Of a stretch of 64,000 nt of DNA, positions 9,663 to 18,273 are shown piece by piece. A program made the translations under genes and the position numbers. Below the pieces are notes generated by a model, which saw only the letters and a list, made by a program, of their open reading frames with translations, had not been told where the DNA came from and made no database searches. The stretch spans positions 4,650,001 to 4,714,000 of the forward strand of contig NZ_CP045643.1 in NCBI RefSeq assembly GCF_009498275.1, read 5' to 3'. This DNA comes from Streptomyces fagopyri. GTDB lineage: Bacteria > Actinomycetota > Actinomycetes > Streptomycetales > Streptomycetaceae. The stretch's first letter is position 1, and each line of letters starts with the position of its first letter.

Positions 9663-11093
9663 TCAGACCCCCTGCTCCGCCGCGATCCGCCCGTCCCGGA
9701 CGGCCGCCACCAGGGCCGCGTGGTCCGCCTCCGTGCGGTCCGCGTAGGCCACGGCGAACGCGGCGACGGCCTCGTCGAGTTCCTCGTTCTTTCCGCAGTA
9801 GCCGGCGACGAGGCGGGGGTCGGCGCTGTGTGTGTGGGCGCGGGCGAGGAGCGCGCCGGTCATGCGGGCGTAGTCGTCCAGCTGGTCGACGGCGAGCGCG
9901 GCGGGGTCGACGCTGCCCTTGCGGTTGCGGAACTGGCGTACCTGGAAGGCCCGGCCCTCGACGGTGGTCCAGCCGAGCAGGATGTCGCTGACGACCTGCA
10001 TGCGCTTCTGGCCGAGGACGACACGGCGGCCCTCGTGCGACACGTCGGGTACGGCGTGACCGGCTGTCGCCAGGTGCGGCAGCAGCGCCGAGGCGCGGGC
10101 CTCCTTCATCTGCAGGACGAGGGGTTCGCCGCGATGGTCCAGGAGCAGCACGACGTACGAACGCATGCCGACGCTGCCGGTGCCGACGATGCGGAAGGCG
10201 ACGTCGTGCACCGCGTACCGGGCGAGGAGGGGGAGGCGGTCCTCCGAGACCGTCGTCAGGTACTGCTCCAGCGAGGCCGCGACCGCCGCCGCCTCCGCGT
10301 CGGGCACCCGGCGCAGCACCGGCGCCGCGTCGACGAAGCGCCGTCCGCCACCCTCGACCGCCGCGGTCGATCTGGCGGCGAAGCGTCCGCTGGTGTTGGC
10401 CCGCGCCTTCTCCGAGACCCGCTCCAGGGTGCCGAGCAGGTCATGGGCGTCGGTGTGGGAGACGAGCTCCTCGTCCGCGATGGCGTTCCACGCGTCCAGC
10501 ACCGGGAGCTTGGCGAGCAGGCGCATCGTGCGCCGGTAGGAACCGACCGCGTCGTGGGCGGCCTCGCGGCAGGTGTCCTCGTCCGCACCCGTCTCCCGGC
10601 CGGCGAGCACGAGCGAGGCGGCGAGTCGCTTGAGGTCCCACTCCCAGGGGCCGCGCACCGTCTCGTCGAAGTCGTTCAGATCGATGACCAGGCCGCCGCG
10701 CGCGTCGCCGTACAGGCCGAAGTTCGCCGCGTGGGCGTCACCACAGATCTGGGCGTCGATGCCGGTCATGGGCGTGCGCGCGAGGTCGTACGCCATCAGG
10801 CCGGCCGAACCGCGCAGGAAGGCGAAGGGGGTGGCGGCCATCCTGCCGACCCTTATCGGCGTGAGCTCGGGGATTCTGCCGCGGTTGGACGCCTCGACCT
10901 CTCTCACGACGTCCGGCCGGTCGGCGTCGGGGGTCAGCTCGGCGTGCGCGGCGCGCGGCACCCGGGCGCGGAGCGCCTTGCCCTTCTCCTTGGGCGAGCC
11001 CTGCACGGGCCAGCCCGCGAACCCCGGTACCGCGAAGACTCCGGAAACCCTGGGCGCCTGCAGCGCCTCAGCCCTTGTACCCAGCTCGGTCAT
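9663..11093 (-). CDS. DUF2252 family protein (kinase-like fold)
   Basis: A 476-residue protein of the DUF2252 family, common in actinobacteria and without a settled function. The kinase-like motif CGDAHAANFGLY followed by VIDLNDFDET resembles the catalytic and metal-binding loops of aminoglycoside phosphotransferase folds. The C-terminal half contains the family core VRQFRNRKGSVDP and ARAHTHSADPR. ATG 11093 is chosen with GGGGGAGG upstream; an earlier in-frame start adds eleven unlikely residues. It is monocistronic. Confidence 0.85.
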   Translation of the reverse strand: MTELGTRAEALQAPRVSGVFAVPGFAGWPVQGSPKEKGKALRARVPRAAHAELTPDADRPDVVREVEASNRGRIPELTPIRVGRMAATPFAFLRGSAGLMAYDLARTPMTGIDAQICGDAHAANFGLYGDARGGLVIDLNDFDETVRGPWEWDLKRLAASLVLAGRETGADEDTCREAAHDAVGSYRRTMRLLAKLPVLDAWNAIADEELVSHTDAHDLLGTLERVSEKARANTSGRFAARSTAAVEGGGRRFVDAAPVLRRVPDAEAAAVAASLEQYLTTVSEDRLPLLARYAVHDVAFRIVGTGSVGMRSYVVLLLDHRGEPLVLQMKEARASALLPHLATAGHAVPDVSHEGRRVVLGQKRMQVVSDILLGWTTVEGRAFQVRQFRNRKGSVDPAALAVDQLDDYARMTGALLARAHTHSADPRLVAGYCGKNEELDEAVAAFAVAYADRTEADHAALVAAVRDGRIAAEQGV

Positions 11094-11303
11094 GGCGACC
11101 GCCTCCCCCGCACACACGAACATCAACTCGTGATGACCGTACAGCCGGTGGCCGAAACGCGTCAGACCCTGTGGACAACTCCCCGCCTGTGGACGACCAC
11201 CCCACGCGGGAACCGTCCGCCGGTCCCCCCGATGCCGTCCCGAGCCTCCGCGAACCCTTCCCGAAGCCTCTGAGAACCGCTCCCTATCCGCGCTCGGGAC
11301 GGC
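11094..11303. other. Intergenic region with two DnaA-box-like 9-mers
   Basis: No gene is visible. TGTGGACAA (11170-11178, reverse of TTGTCCACA) and TGTGGACGA (11188-11196) are spaced 18 bp start to start. They match or nearly match the Streptomyces DnaA box, but two boxes alone do not make an origin. Confidence 0.3.
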
Positions 11304-11675
11304 TCACTTCCTGAGCTCGGAGGGGCACTGCGGGCTTCCCGGCAGATGCTTCTCCGCCCAGCTCCCCAGTTCCAGCAGCGCGGGCTCCAGCGCGGAGCCG
11401 GCCTCCGTCAGGCCGTACGAGACCCGCAGCGGGGGGCCCTCGTCGACGTCACGCACGACGAGTCCGGCCGCGCCGAGTTCGGTGAGGCGGTCGGAGAGCA
11501 TCCGCTCGCTGATGCCGGGGATCGCGCGGCGCAGGTCGGCGAAGTGGACGGGGTGCGGCAGGAGCACGGCCACGATCAGGCCCGTCCAGCGCTTGCCGAA
11601 CAGCTGGAAGACCCGGGCCATGCCGTCGTCGACCTTCTGGCAAGGCCCTACGTCGTGTGCTCCCACCTCTGGCAT
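11304..11675 (-). CDS. HxlR-family transcriptional regulator
   Basis: A 123-residue winged-helix regulator of the HxlR type. It has a conserved Cys near the start (GPCQKVDD), then VFQLFGKRWTGLIVAVLL, FADLRRAIPGISERMLSDRLTELGAAGLV and the wing RVSYGLTEAG. It diverges from the azoreductase gene, so by context it is probably a redox/electrophile-sensing repressor of it, as with YodB and AzoR-type pairs. Confidence 0.92.
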   Translation of the reverse strand: MPEVGAHDVGPCQKVDDGMARVFQLFGKRWTGLIVAVLLPHPVHFADLRRAIPGISERMLSDRLTELGAAGLVVRDVDEGPPLRVSYGLTEAGSALEPALLELGSWAEKHLPGSPQCPSELRK

Positions 11676-11811
11676 GACTCAAGAGTACTGCGTTCTTTTT
11701 GGGGGATGAAAAAAAGTAAGTAGCTGTGTTATCTCTAGTCGAGTACAAAAAAGAAGCCCCCGGGGATCCGTCCCGTCGGGCTCGATCCGCCGCACCCTTT
11801 GGAGATCCCCC
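11676..11811. promoter_or_regulatory. Divergent hxlR/azoR promoter region
   Basis: This is a conspicuous AT-rich patch in high-GC DNA. An imperfect inverted repeat pairs GTACTGCGTTCTTTTT (11686-11701) with AAAAAAAGTAAGTA further on (about 11709-11722), the kind of target bound by HxlR dimers. The azoR ribosome site is GGAGATCC before ATG 11812. Confidence 0.5.
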
Positions 11812-12465
11812 ATGGCCACCCTCCTCCACATCGACTCGTCCGTGTTCCCGGGCTCCGCCTCCACCTCGCGCACCGTGACCGACGCGTTCCGCAAGGCCTG
11901 GGAGGAGCAGCACCCGCAGGGCACCGTGATCTACCGTGACCTCGCCGCGACGCCGGCTCCGCACATCACGGCCGACGCCCACACCGCCGGCTTCGCCCCG
12001 GCGGACGCGCACACCCCGGAGCAGGCCGCCGCCTTCGCCGAGCGTGTGAAGTTCATCGAGGAGCTGGAGCGGGCCGACGCGATCCTGATCGGCGCGCCGA
12101 TGTACAACTACGCGATCCCGTCGACCCTCAAGGCATGGCTGGACAACGTGATCCTCGTGGGCCGCACCGCCATGGCCGAGGACTCGAAGGTCAAGGGCAC
12201 CCCGGTCACGGTCATCGCGAGCCGCGGTGGTTCGTACGCGCCGGGCACTCCCCGCGAGGGCTTCGAGTACGTGCAGAACTACCTGGAGGCCATCCTGCGC
12301 GACACCCTCGGCCTCGATCTCGACTTCATCGTCCCGGAGCTCACGATGGCCCCGCACAACCCCGCGATGTCCGAGCTGGTCCCGCTCTTCGAGGCGTCCC
12401 GCACCAAGGCGCTCGACGCCGCCGCCATCAGGGCCAAGGAGCTGGCGGACCGTTTCGCCGCGTGA
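11812..12465 (+). CDS. azoR: FMN-dependent NADH-azoreductase
   Basis: A 217-residue flavodoxin-fold quinone/azo reductase. N-terminal LLHIDSSVFPGSASTSRTVT binds the FMN phosphate, PMYNYAIPSTLKAWLDNVI is the AzoR signature, and ASRGGSYAPGTPREGFEY contacts flavin. It performs two-electron reduction of quinones and azo compounds in the cytoplasm. It is likely induced by quinones through the divergent HxlR regulator. A strong hairpin follows. Confidence 0.95.
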   Translation: MATLLHIDSSVFPGSASTSRTVTDAFRKAWEEQHPQGTVIYRDLAATPAPHITADAHTAGFAPADAHTPEQAAAFAERVKFIEELERADAILIGAPMYNYAIPSTLKAWLDNVILVGRTAMAEDSKVKGTPVTVIASRGGSYAPGTPREGFEYVQNYLEAILRDTLGLDLDFIVPELTMAPHNPAMSELVPLFEASRTKALDAAAIRAKELADRFAA

Positions 12466-12486
12466 CCCCTCGGGGTGACGTGCGGT

Positions 12487-12515
12487 GGCCCCGCGGGCTC
12501 TGTGCCCGCGGGGCC
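12487..12515 (+). terminator. Terminator hairpin after azoR
   Basis: Perfect 12-bp GC stem (GGCCCCGCGGGC with its complement) around a TCTGT loop, 21 bp after the azoR stop. It has no T tract, as is usual in streptomycetes. Confidence 0.75.
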
Positions 12516-12541
12516 GCCGTCGTGCGTGACCGCGCTCCTTG

Positions 12542-12766
12542 GTGACCGCCACCTCTGCGTGACCGCCACCTCTGCGTGACCGCCACCTCTGCGTGACCGC
12601 CGCCGATCGTGACCATCGCCGGCCTGCATAGTCGCCGTCCTCCGTAGTCGCGTCCTCCGTAGTCGCCGTCCTCCGTAGTCGCGTCCTCCGTAGTCGCCGT
12701 CGCTCCGGGTCGCGGTCGTTCGTGATCGACGGCGTTCGTGATCGACGGCGTTCGTGATCGACGGCG
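12542..12766. repeat. Three adjacent short tandem-repeat arrays
   Basis: Array 1 is a 17-bp unit, GTGACCGCCACCTCTGC, present three times from 12542. Array 2 is CGTCCTCCGTAGTCG, about four copies alternating with one extra C (about 12637-12705). Array 3 is a 16-bp unit, GTTCGTGATCGACGGC, three times at 12718-12765. There is no spacer diversity, so this is not CRISPR. Nothing in the 12466-13003 gap looks coding. Confidence 0.85.
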
Positions 12767-12859
12767 GATCAGGACCGCCGTCGGTCCTGATCCGCCGTCG
12801 GCCATGGACCGCCGGACGCCTGCTGCCGCGGGGGATGAGTCGCAGCAGGCGTCCGGCGG
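12761..12859. terminator. Two long perfect inverted repeats between convergent genes
   Basis: First, a 17-bp perfect stem (12761-12777 with 12782-12798) with a 4-nt loop. Second, an 18-bp perfect stem (12809-12826 with 12842-12859) with a 15-nt loop. They lie between convergent azoR and the NmrA-type gene and probably act as a bidirectional terminator. Confidence 0.6.
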
Positions 12860-13003
12860 CGGTACGGGGGAGACGGGGGAGGGTGACAAGAAGGGAACCA
12901 GGAACCAGAGGGACCGGGAGGGACGGGGGGATGAGAAGGATCGGAGAGAACAGAGGGGAGGGACGGGCCGGGGGGCCGGGAAGACCGGCGGGGCCCCGGT
13001 GGG

Positions 13004-13846
13004 CTACTTGAAGGCCGGCAGGCTTCGGGCGACCCAGCCGGAGAAGGGTGTGGCGGGCCGGGACAGGATCTTCTCCACGTCGGGGCTGACCCGCTGTTCG
13101 GCGGGGAGCGGCTCGCCGAGGATGTCCAGGGTGCCGGGGATGACCTCCTCGGGCATGAACTGCGCCATGTGGGCGTGGGCGGCCTCGCGGGTCAGTTCCA
13201 CGAAGGTCACCTCCTCGCCGATCGCCTCCGTGATCACCTCGGCCTGACGACGCGGAGTGATGGCTTCGGGGCCGGTCAGTTCATAGGTACGGCCGGCGTG
13301 CCCGTCCTCGCGCAGCACCACCGCGGCGGCCGCGGCGATGTCCGCCGGGTCGACGACCGGCAGTGCCACGTCACCGAAGGGGGCGAAGACCGTACGGTCG
13401 GCGCGCACCGACTCCGCCCACGCGAAGGCGTTGGAGGCGAAACCGCCCGCGCGCAGAATGGTGAAGTCCAGGCCGGAACCGCGCACGGCCTCCTCGAACT
13501 CGCGCAGCCTGCCGTGCGAGGCGACACCGGGACGGGTGGCGTTGATCTGCGAGGAGAGCAGGACGACCCGCTCGACCCCGGCGTCCTTGGCCGCTGTCAG
13601 CAGCTCGGTGGCGGCCTCACCGTGGCCGAGCAGTTCGCCCGCCAGCAGGATGAAGAACGCGTCGGCGCCTTCGAGGACCGGCCGCATGCTCCGCGCGTTC
13701 CCGAGGTCGGCCTGGGCGTGCCGGACACCCTCGGCCGGGGAGGGCAGCGGGCGGCGCGAGACCGCCACGACCTGCTCCCCCGCCTCGGTCAGCGCCTCGA
13801 TCAGCGGACGCCCGACGTTTCCGGTGGCTCCGGTGACGACAATCAT
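13004..13846 (-). CDS. NmrA/QorB-type NAD(P)-binding reductase
   Basis: A 280-residue atypical short-chain dehydrogenase. N-terminal Rossmann motif MIVVTGATGNVGRPL is followed by VVAVSRRPL, VVLLSSQINATRPG and the substrate-side TILRAGGFASNAFAWAESVRADRTV. It resembles NAD(P)H quinone reductases (QorB) and NmrA redox sensors. ATG 13846 has GGGAG upstream. In many streptomycetes such genes are divergent from an HxlR regulator; here the regulator is missing, although an HxlR-type operator copy survives 410 bp upstream. Confidence 0.9.
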   Translation of the reverse strand: MIVVTGATGNVGRPLIEALTEAGEQVVAVSRRPLPSPAEGVRHAQADLGNARSMRPVLEGADAFFILLAGELLGHGEAATELLTAAKDAGVERVVLLSSQINATRPGVASHGRLREFEEAVRGSGLDFTILRAGGFASNAFAWAESVRADRTVFAPFGDVALPVVDPADIAAAAAVVLREDGHAGRTYELTGPEAITPRRQAEVITEAIGEEVTFVELTREAAHAHMAQFMPEEVIPGTLDILGEPLPAEQRVSPDVEKILSRPATPFSGWVARSLPAFK

Positions 13847-14229
13847 GAAACAGCTCCCTAGTGCGTTGATACGTGGTCATCGGTCATCGGTCGGTCAGCC
13901 GACCGGCGGTCGGTCAGCCGGTGGTCATCGACCGGCAGTCGTCAGTCGTCATCGGCAGTCGGCAGTCGGCAACCGACCGTCGCCGGTCGGCAGTCCGCCG
14001 ACCCGCCGTCGCCGACCGGCCGTCGTCATGCGCCGGCCATCAGCCGGTATTCGCCATCCAGGACCGCCGGTGTTCGTCATCCAGGACGGCCCGCGGTCGT
14101 CATCCGGAACGGCCGGCGGTCGTCGGACAGCCGCCGGTCGGGCGGCGTACCCGGCCGGTCGCGCGGCAGGTGGGACACGCGGTCGCTCGGTCGTCATGGG
14201 TGACGACCGGTCGGGACAGCGGCCGGTTC
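13847..14229. repeat. Low-complexity CGGTC/CATC repeat region
   Basis: A gene-free gap of 383 bp built from overlapping short words (GGTCATC, GGTCGGTCAGCC, CGGCAGTC, CATCCAGGAC) in irregular tandem order. The ribosome site of the downstream NmrA gene is at its left end. It may be expanded DNA replacing a lost divergent regulator gene. Confidence 0.6.
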
Positions 14230-15363
14230 TCAGCGGTTCGCAGCCATGACCGGAACGCTAGCATCGTGAACATAGTAGGTACCTAGAGGAAAGCGACTAT
14301 CCCTTCGCGGGTCGTCCTGCCCGCCGTACACGGCGGTGAGCGACCGCCCGAGACGTACGAGCGACTCGCGCGCCTCGGGAGGGTCGAGCACCTCGATCCG
14401 GGCGCCGAGGCCCGCGAGCTGGGCGGCCAGTACCTCCACCGAGGGACCGTCGGCGGTGAAGGCGACCCGGCCGTCGGGCTGGACCTCGCCGGTGCGGAGC
14501 CGGCCGCCGAGCAGTTGGCGCAGCACCGGCAGGGCGTCCGGGTCGGCATGGGCCCGTACGCTCGCGGCGGACAGCCGTTGCTCCACCTCGGACACCAGTT
14601 CCCGCCACGCGGCGGCGAGTTCGAACCCCTCCGGACGCAGCACCGGCGCGCCGGTCGGCTCCACGGAGGTGACGCGGCTGAGCCGGAAGGTGCGCAGCCC
14701 CTCCCCGGTCCCCGCCACCAGATACCAACGGCCGGCCTTGGACACCAGCCCGAGCGGATCCACCGTCCGCTCACCGGCCGCCCGCTCACCGGCCGCCCGC
14801 TCACCGATCACCCGCTCACCGGCCGCCCGCTCGACCGGCCACCGCCGGCCAGGGCCGTCGTCCCCCAAGTCCCCTTCAGCCGTGGCTCGGTCGGCGTACG
14901 CGTACCCCAACAGGACCTGCCGGCCGTCCAGTACCGCCCGTTCCAGGGCATGCCGGTGGGGTCCGCTGCCGCCCGCCGTACGTGACCAGTCGAGACCGTC
15001 GACGAGAATGGCCTTGGAGGCGGCCTCGGCATGCGGTCGCATGGGCGCGGGCACGGCACGCATCAACTTGCGCAGCGCCGCCCGCAGTTCGGGAGAGGCC
15101 GACAAAGGCCCCGCGGCCAGGAACAGCGCCCCGATCTCCCGCGAGGTGAAACCGGTCAGATCGGTGCGGGCGCCGCCGACCAGGCTCCACCCGCCGCCCC
15201 TGCCCCGCTGCGAGTAGACGGGCACGCCGGCGCTGGTGAGCGCCTCCAGGTCGCGGCGCGCGGTGCGCTCGGACACCTCCAGCTCCTCGGCCACCTCGCG
15301 CACGGTCACCCGGCCGCGCGCCTGGAGCAGCAGCAGGGTCGCCACCAGACGGTCGGCCTTCAC
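14230..15363 (-). CDS. YafY-type HTH/WYL domain transcriptional regulator
   Basis: A 377-residue regulator. It has an N-terminal winged helix (RLVATLLLLQARGRVTVREVAEELEVSERTARRDLEAL), a WYL domain (LGLVSKAGRWYLVAGTGEGLRTFRLSRVTSVEP) and a C-terminal WCX domain ending near RLGRSLTAVYGG. An AGER repeat (about residues 175-200) reflects a 15-bp DNA repeat. The last about 25 residues read through an HxlR-type operator block (14258-14298) and look like an acquired extension. The start is GTG 15363. Confidence 0.9.
   Translation of the reverse strand: MKADRLVATLLLLQARGRVTVREVAEELEVSERTARRDLEALTSAGVPVYSQRGRGGGWSLVGGARTDLTGFTSREIGALFLAAGPLSASPELRAALRKLMRAVPAPMRPHAEAASKAILVDGLDWSRTAGGSGPHRHALERAVLDGRQVLLGYAYADRATAEGDLGDDGPGRRWPVERAAGERVIGERAAGERAAGERTVDPLGLVSKAGRWYLVAGTGEGLRTFRLSRVTSVEPTGAPVLRPEGFELAAAWRELVSEVEQRLSAASVRAHADPDALPVLRQLLGGRLRTGEVQPDGRVAFTADGPSVEVLAAQLAGLGARIEVLDPPEARESLVRLGRSLTAVYGGQDDPRRDSRFPLGTYYVHDASVPVMAANR
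14258..14298 (+). promoter_or_regulatory. Orphan HxlR-type operator copy
   Basis: A 41-bp block matching 37 of 41 positions of the promoter block at 23800-23840 upstream of the HxlR gene at 23862. Shared core: AGTAGGTACCTAGAGGAAAG. Here it lies inside the 3' end of the WYL gene and no HxlR gene follows, so it is probably the remnant of a deleted HxlR gene that was once divergent from the NmrA-type reductase. Confidence 0.6.
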
Positions 15364-15578
15364 GACCCGCCCCCTTCGCCGCCACCGAGCGAGCCCCCTT
15401 CACGACCCGCCCCGTTCGCCGCCGAAAGGCCCTTTTCGACCATGGCCGACCGCCCCCGGCACGGTGAACTCTGCTGGTATTCAGGCTGTTTTGAGCCACT
15501 CCATACATTTTCGGCACCATTGAATACGGCTTCGGTAATAGGCCACAAGATGACCTCTTTGACGTCGACGATGAGCGC

Positions 15579-16226
15579 ATGACTCACGACACGACTGACG
15601 ACACGACTCCCGACACGACCCGGACCGCGAAGCCCGCCGCCTCCGCCGCGGCCCCGCCCACCGACCCTCGTGGCGGCCTGTTCAAGGCCGTCGAACTGAC
15701 CGGGCTCACGCTCGCCGCGCTCCGACCCGAGCAGTACGACACCGTCACCCCGTGTCCCGACTACACGGTCCGCGACATGGCCAACCACGTGGTGTCGGTG
15801 CTGCGCCGGGTCGCGGTCCTGGGCGCCGGCGGCTCCTTCATGAGCGTTCCGCACTTCGCCGAGGACGTCGCCGACGGTGACTGGGCCAAGGCCTGGGCCG
15901 AGGCGACGCGGGAGTTCGACGCCGTCTGGCGGGACCCCGCCGTGCTGGGCCGCCAGATCGGTCTGCCCTGGGGCCCGGTCCCCGGTGCGGTCGCCTCGGT
16001 GATCTACACCAACGAGTTCGTGCTGCACGCCTGGGACCTGGCCAAGGCTTCCGGCCAGAGCCCCGAGTGGGACCCGGAGATGCTCGCCGCGCCGCTGGCG
16101 TCCATGCACCGGGCCGTGCCCGCGGAACCCCGCGGCGGCCAGGTGCCGTTCGGACCGGTGGTGGAGGTGCACGAGAACGCTCCCGACATCGACAGGCTGG
16201 TGGGCTGGTACGGCCGCCGTCCCTGA
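15579..16226 (+). CDS. TIGR03086-type DinB/mycothiol-dependent enzyme-like protein
   Basis: A 215-residue protein with a Thr/Ala-rich leader (residues 1-30), then the four-helix core LTGLTLAALRPEQYDTVTPCPDYTVRDMANHVVSVL, the signature CPDYTVRDMANHV and a later TNEFVLHAWDLAKASG. These are the helix and metal-ligand His motifs of the maleylpyruvate isomerase N-terminal family (TIGR03086). The exact substrate is unknown; mycothiol-linked chemistry is the family theme. ATG 15579 is used. It may be the left margin of the polyketide cluster or an unrelated neighbour. A hairpin follows at 16240. Confidence 0.85.
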   Translation: MTHDTTDDTTPDTTRTAKPAASAAAPPTDPRGGLFKAVELTGLTLAALRPEQYDTVTPCPDYTVRDMANHVVSVLRRVAVLGAGGSFMSVPHFAEDVADGDWAKAWAEATREFDAVWRDPAVLGRQIGLPWGPVPGAVASVIYTNEFVLHAWDLAKASGQSPEWDPEMLAAPLASMHRAVPAEPRGGQVPFGPVVEVHENAPDIDRLVGWYGRRP

Positions 16227-16239
16227 CGGGCGACGGAGC

Positions 16240-16260
16240 GGACCACCGGGCGGGTGGTCC
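16240..16260 (+). terminator. Hairpin after the TIGR03086 gene
   Basis: GGACCACC with its complement GGTGGTCC and a 5-nt loop, 13 bp after the stop. The rest of 16261-16506 is made of GAGCGGGCGGACC-like and CACGGGGACCCGGAG repeats with no gene. Confidence 0.6.
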
Positions 16261-16506
16261 GTCGAGCGGGCGGACCACCGGGCGGGGCGGACCGTCGAGC
16301 GGGCGGACCATCCAGCAGGTGGCCCGCCGAGCGGCTGGGCGGACGGGCCAGCGGGCGGGCGGGCCGCCGGACACCCGTCCGGCGGCCCCTCACAGTCCGC
16401 GGTGTCACTGAGAAAACCCGGGTCAGCGGAGCCACCCGGGCCACGGGAACCCGGAGCACGGGGACCCGGAGCACGGGGACCCGGAGGTGGCGGAACGCCC
16501 GTCGCC

Positions 16507-18021
16507 TCAGGCCCCGATTCCCTGGGCGAACCTGAAGTACCGGTGCGGGTCGTACTTGGCCTTCACGACCGACAGCCGGGCGTAGTTCTCGGCGTAGTAG
16601 GACTGCCGCCAGTCCGTCAGCTCCGCGTCCATCCAGTTCTGGTACGTCTCGCCGTTCGACAGCGGGTCGATCGTGGCGAACCCGTTGTCGATCCAGCCCG
16701 TCGCCACGCTCCTGGCCTCCGCGGTCACCTGCGCCGGGTCGTTGACGAGGACCCGGTAGTTGACGGAGAAGAGCGAGTCGCGGTGCACGTACGCCGTGTC
16801 GGTGCGGGCCGGGTCGTTGGCCGCCCCGCCGAAGAAGTGCAGGTCGAGATAGCGGGCCTGGCCGGCCCTGCGGTCGGCGTCGAAGGCGGTCAGCACGTCC
16901 GCCCAGCCGCTCTGCGCGTACGGTGCGCTGCCCATCCGGGTCCGCTCCAGGCCGAAGGCGGGCCGCGTCAGCACACCGTTCGGGGACTTCCCCGCGCGCT
17001 GGCACTGGTCCTCGGTCAGCGTCCCGCACCCGAAGATCATCATCATGACCTGCTGGTACGTCATGACCGCGTCCTGGCGGGCCGTCACCGCGCCGGTGAG
17101 CGACAGCAGCCGCGCGGACTCCGAGGCCAGTTCGGCCGGGGTGCCGCGGGAGGCGAGGAAGACGTTGAGCGCCGGTACGGTGCCGGGCGCGGCGTCGGCC
17201 TGGACGAGATAGGCGCCGCCGCCGATCGTGCGGGGCGCGTCGACCAGCCACTGCCCGACGCCGTGCAGCACGTCGGCGGCACGGTCGTACGGGAAGATCA
17301 GGTTGCTGATCGCCATCTGGTCGCCCTCGTGCGGGGTGACCGTGAAGCGCGTGACGACGCCGAAGTTGCCGCCACCGCCGCCGCGGATCGCCCAGAACAG
17401 GTCGGAGTGGCTGGTCGGCGACGCGGTGACCACCCGGCCGTCGGCGAGGACCACCTCGGCCGAGGTGACCGCGTCGCACGCCATGCCCAGCGGGCGGGTC
17501 AGGAATCCGAAGCCGCCGCCCTGGAGGAACCCGCCGGCCGACACGGTCGGGCAGCCGCCCTCGCTGACCACCAGGCCGTGCGGGGCGAGGGCGTCGAGTA
17601 TCTCGACGTTCTTGGCGCCGGGGCCGATGTCGACCGTGCCGTTGCCCACGGTGATCGCGTTCAGCCGCGAGACGTCGATGATCAGGCCGGGCGTCGTCGA
17701 GTAGCCCGCGAAGCTGTGGCCGCCGCTGCGGACGGCGGACGGCAGGCCGTAGGTCTGGGCGAAGCACAGGGCGGCGGAGACGTCGGCGGAGCTGACGCAG
17801 TACGCGACGGCCCGCGGGTTGACGGCGTCGAACTGGCCGAGTTCCAGTTGCTTGGCCACGGCGTAAGCGGAGTCGGTGGGCAGCACCAGGCGGCCCTGGA
17901 GCTTGCCCGCGAGGGTGCTCCAGGGGGTGGTGCCGGAGCCGGCGAGAACGGGGCTGGTGGGCAGGACGGCCAGGCCGACGGCGGCGGATCCCGCACCGAT
18001 CAGTGCTCTACGAGTGATCAC
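16507..18021 (-). CDS. Secreted bicovalent FAD oxidase (berberine-bridge/GilR-like)
   Basis: A 504-residue FAD_binding_4/BBE oxidase. A twin-arginine leader (TRRALIGAGSAAVGLAVL) suggests Tat export. FAD-linkage motifs are SGGHSFAGYS with His102 and SEGGCPTVSAGG with Cys157, the His/Cys pair of bicovalently flavinylated oxidases such as GilR, glucooligosaccharide oxidase and AknOx. The C-terminal BBE segment is NYARLSVVKAKYDPHRYFRFAQGI. Proposed role: late dehydrogenation of a hydroxyl or hemiacetal of the aromatic product. It starts at GTG 18021 and lies 250 bp downstream of the halogenase on the same strand. Confidence 0.9.
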   Translation of the reverse strand: MITRRALIGAGSAAVGLAVLPTSPVLAGSGTTPWSTLAGKLQGRLVLPTDSAYAVAKQLELGQFDAVNPRAVAYCVSSADVSAALCFAQTYGLPSAVRSGGHSFAGYSTTPGLIIDVSRLNAITVGNGTVDIGPGAKNVEILDALAPHGLVVSEGGCPTVSAGGFLQGGGFGFLTRPLGMACDAVTSAEVVLADGRVVTASPTSHSDLFWAIRGGGGGNFGVVTRFTVTPHEGDQMAISNLIFPYDRAADVLHGVGQWLVDAPRTIGGGAYLVQADAAPGTVPALNVFLASRGTPAELASESARLLSLTGAVTARQDAVMTYQQVMMMIFGCGTLTEDQCQRAGKSPNGVLTRPAFGLERTRMGSAPYAQSGWADVLTAFDADRRAGQARYLDLHFFGGAANDPARTDTAYVHRDSLFSVNYRVLVNDPAQVTAEARSVATGWIDNGFATIDPLSNGETYQNWMDAELTDWRQSYYAENYARLSVVKAKYDPHRYFRFAQGIGA

Positions 18022-18105
18022 GGATGTCCCAAGGGTTCTAGGAGACGGTGGTTGCCAGTGGGGGGAGGAAGAACCGGAGAGGCGGAAACCCCGGGTGGGG
18101 CCGGA

Positions 18106-18127
18106 GGGATGGGAGGGATGGGAGGGG
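18106..18127 (+). other. G-quadruplex-forming motif
   Basis: Five G-runs of 3-4 separated by loops of 1-2 nt, on the template strand for the leftward halogenase-oxidase transcription. Pure sequence inference. Confidence 0.5.
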
Positions 18128-18192
18128 CCGGAGCGGCCCGCGCGGCCGTGGGGGCCGGAACCCGGGAGAGGCCTCGGGCTCGGGGAAGGGAC

Positions 18193-18229
18193 GGCGCCGG
18201 GCCCACGGGGGGAGGGTGGGCCCGGCGCC
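18193..18229 (-). terminator. Hairpin downstream of the halogenase
   Basis: A perfect 14-bp stem (GGCGCCGGGCCCAC with its complement) and 9-nt loop, about 45 bp after the halogenase stop. It would terminate or attenuate read-through into the oxidase gene. Confidence 0.65.
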
Positions 18230-18273
18230 GCGTCCGGGGGGAGGGGCTCGGCGGGGCGAGGGGCCGGCCGGGG

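Noticed and set aside
12542..12766. Repeat array resembling CRISPR
   Set aside because: Units are directly abutting without unique spacers, and no cas genes exist in the window.
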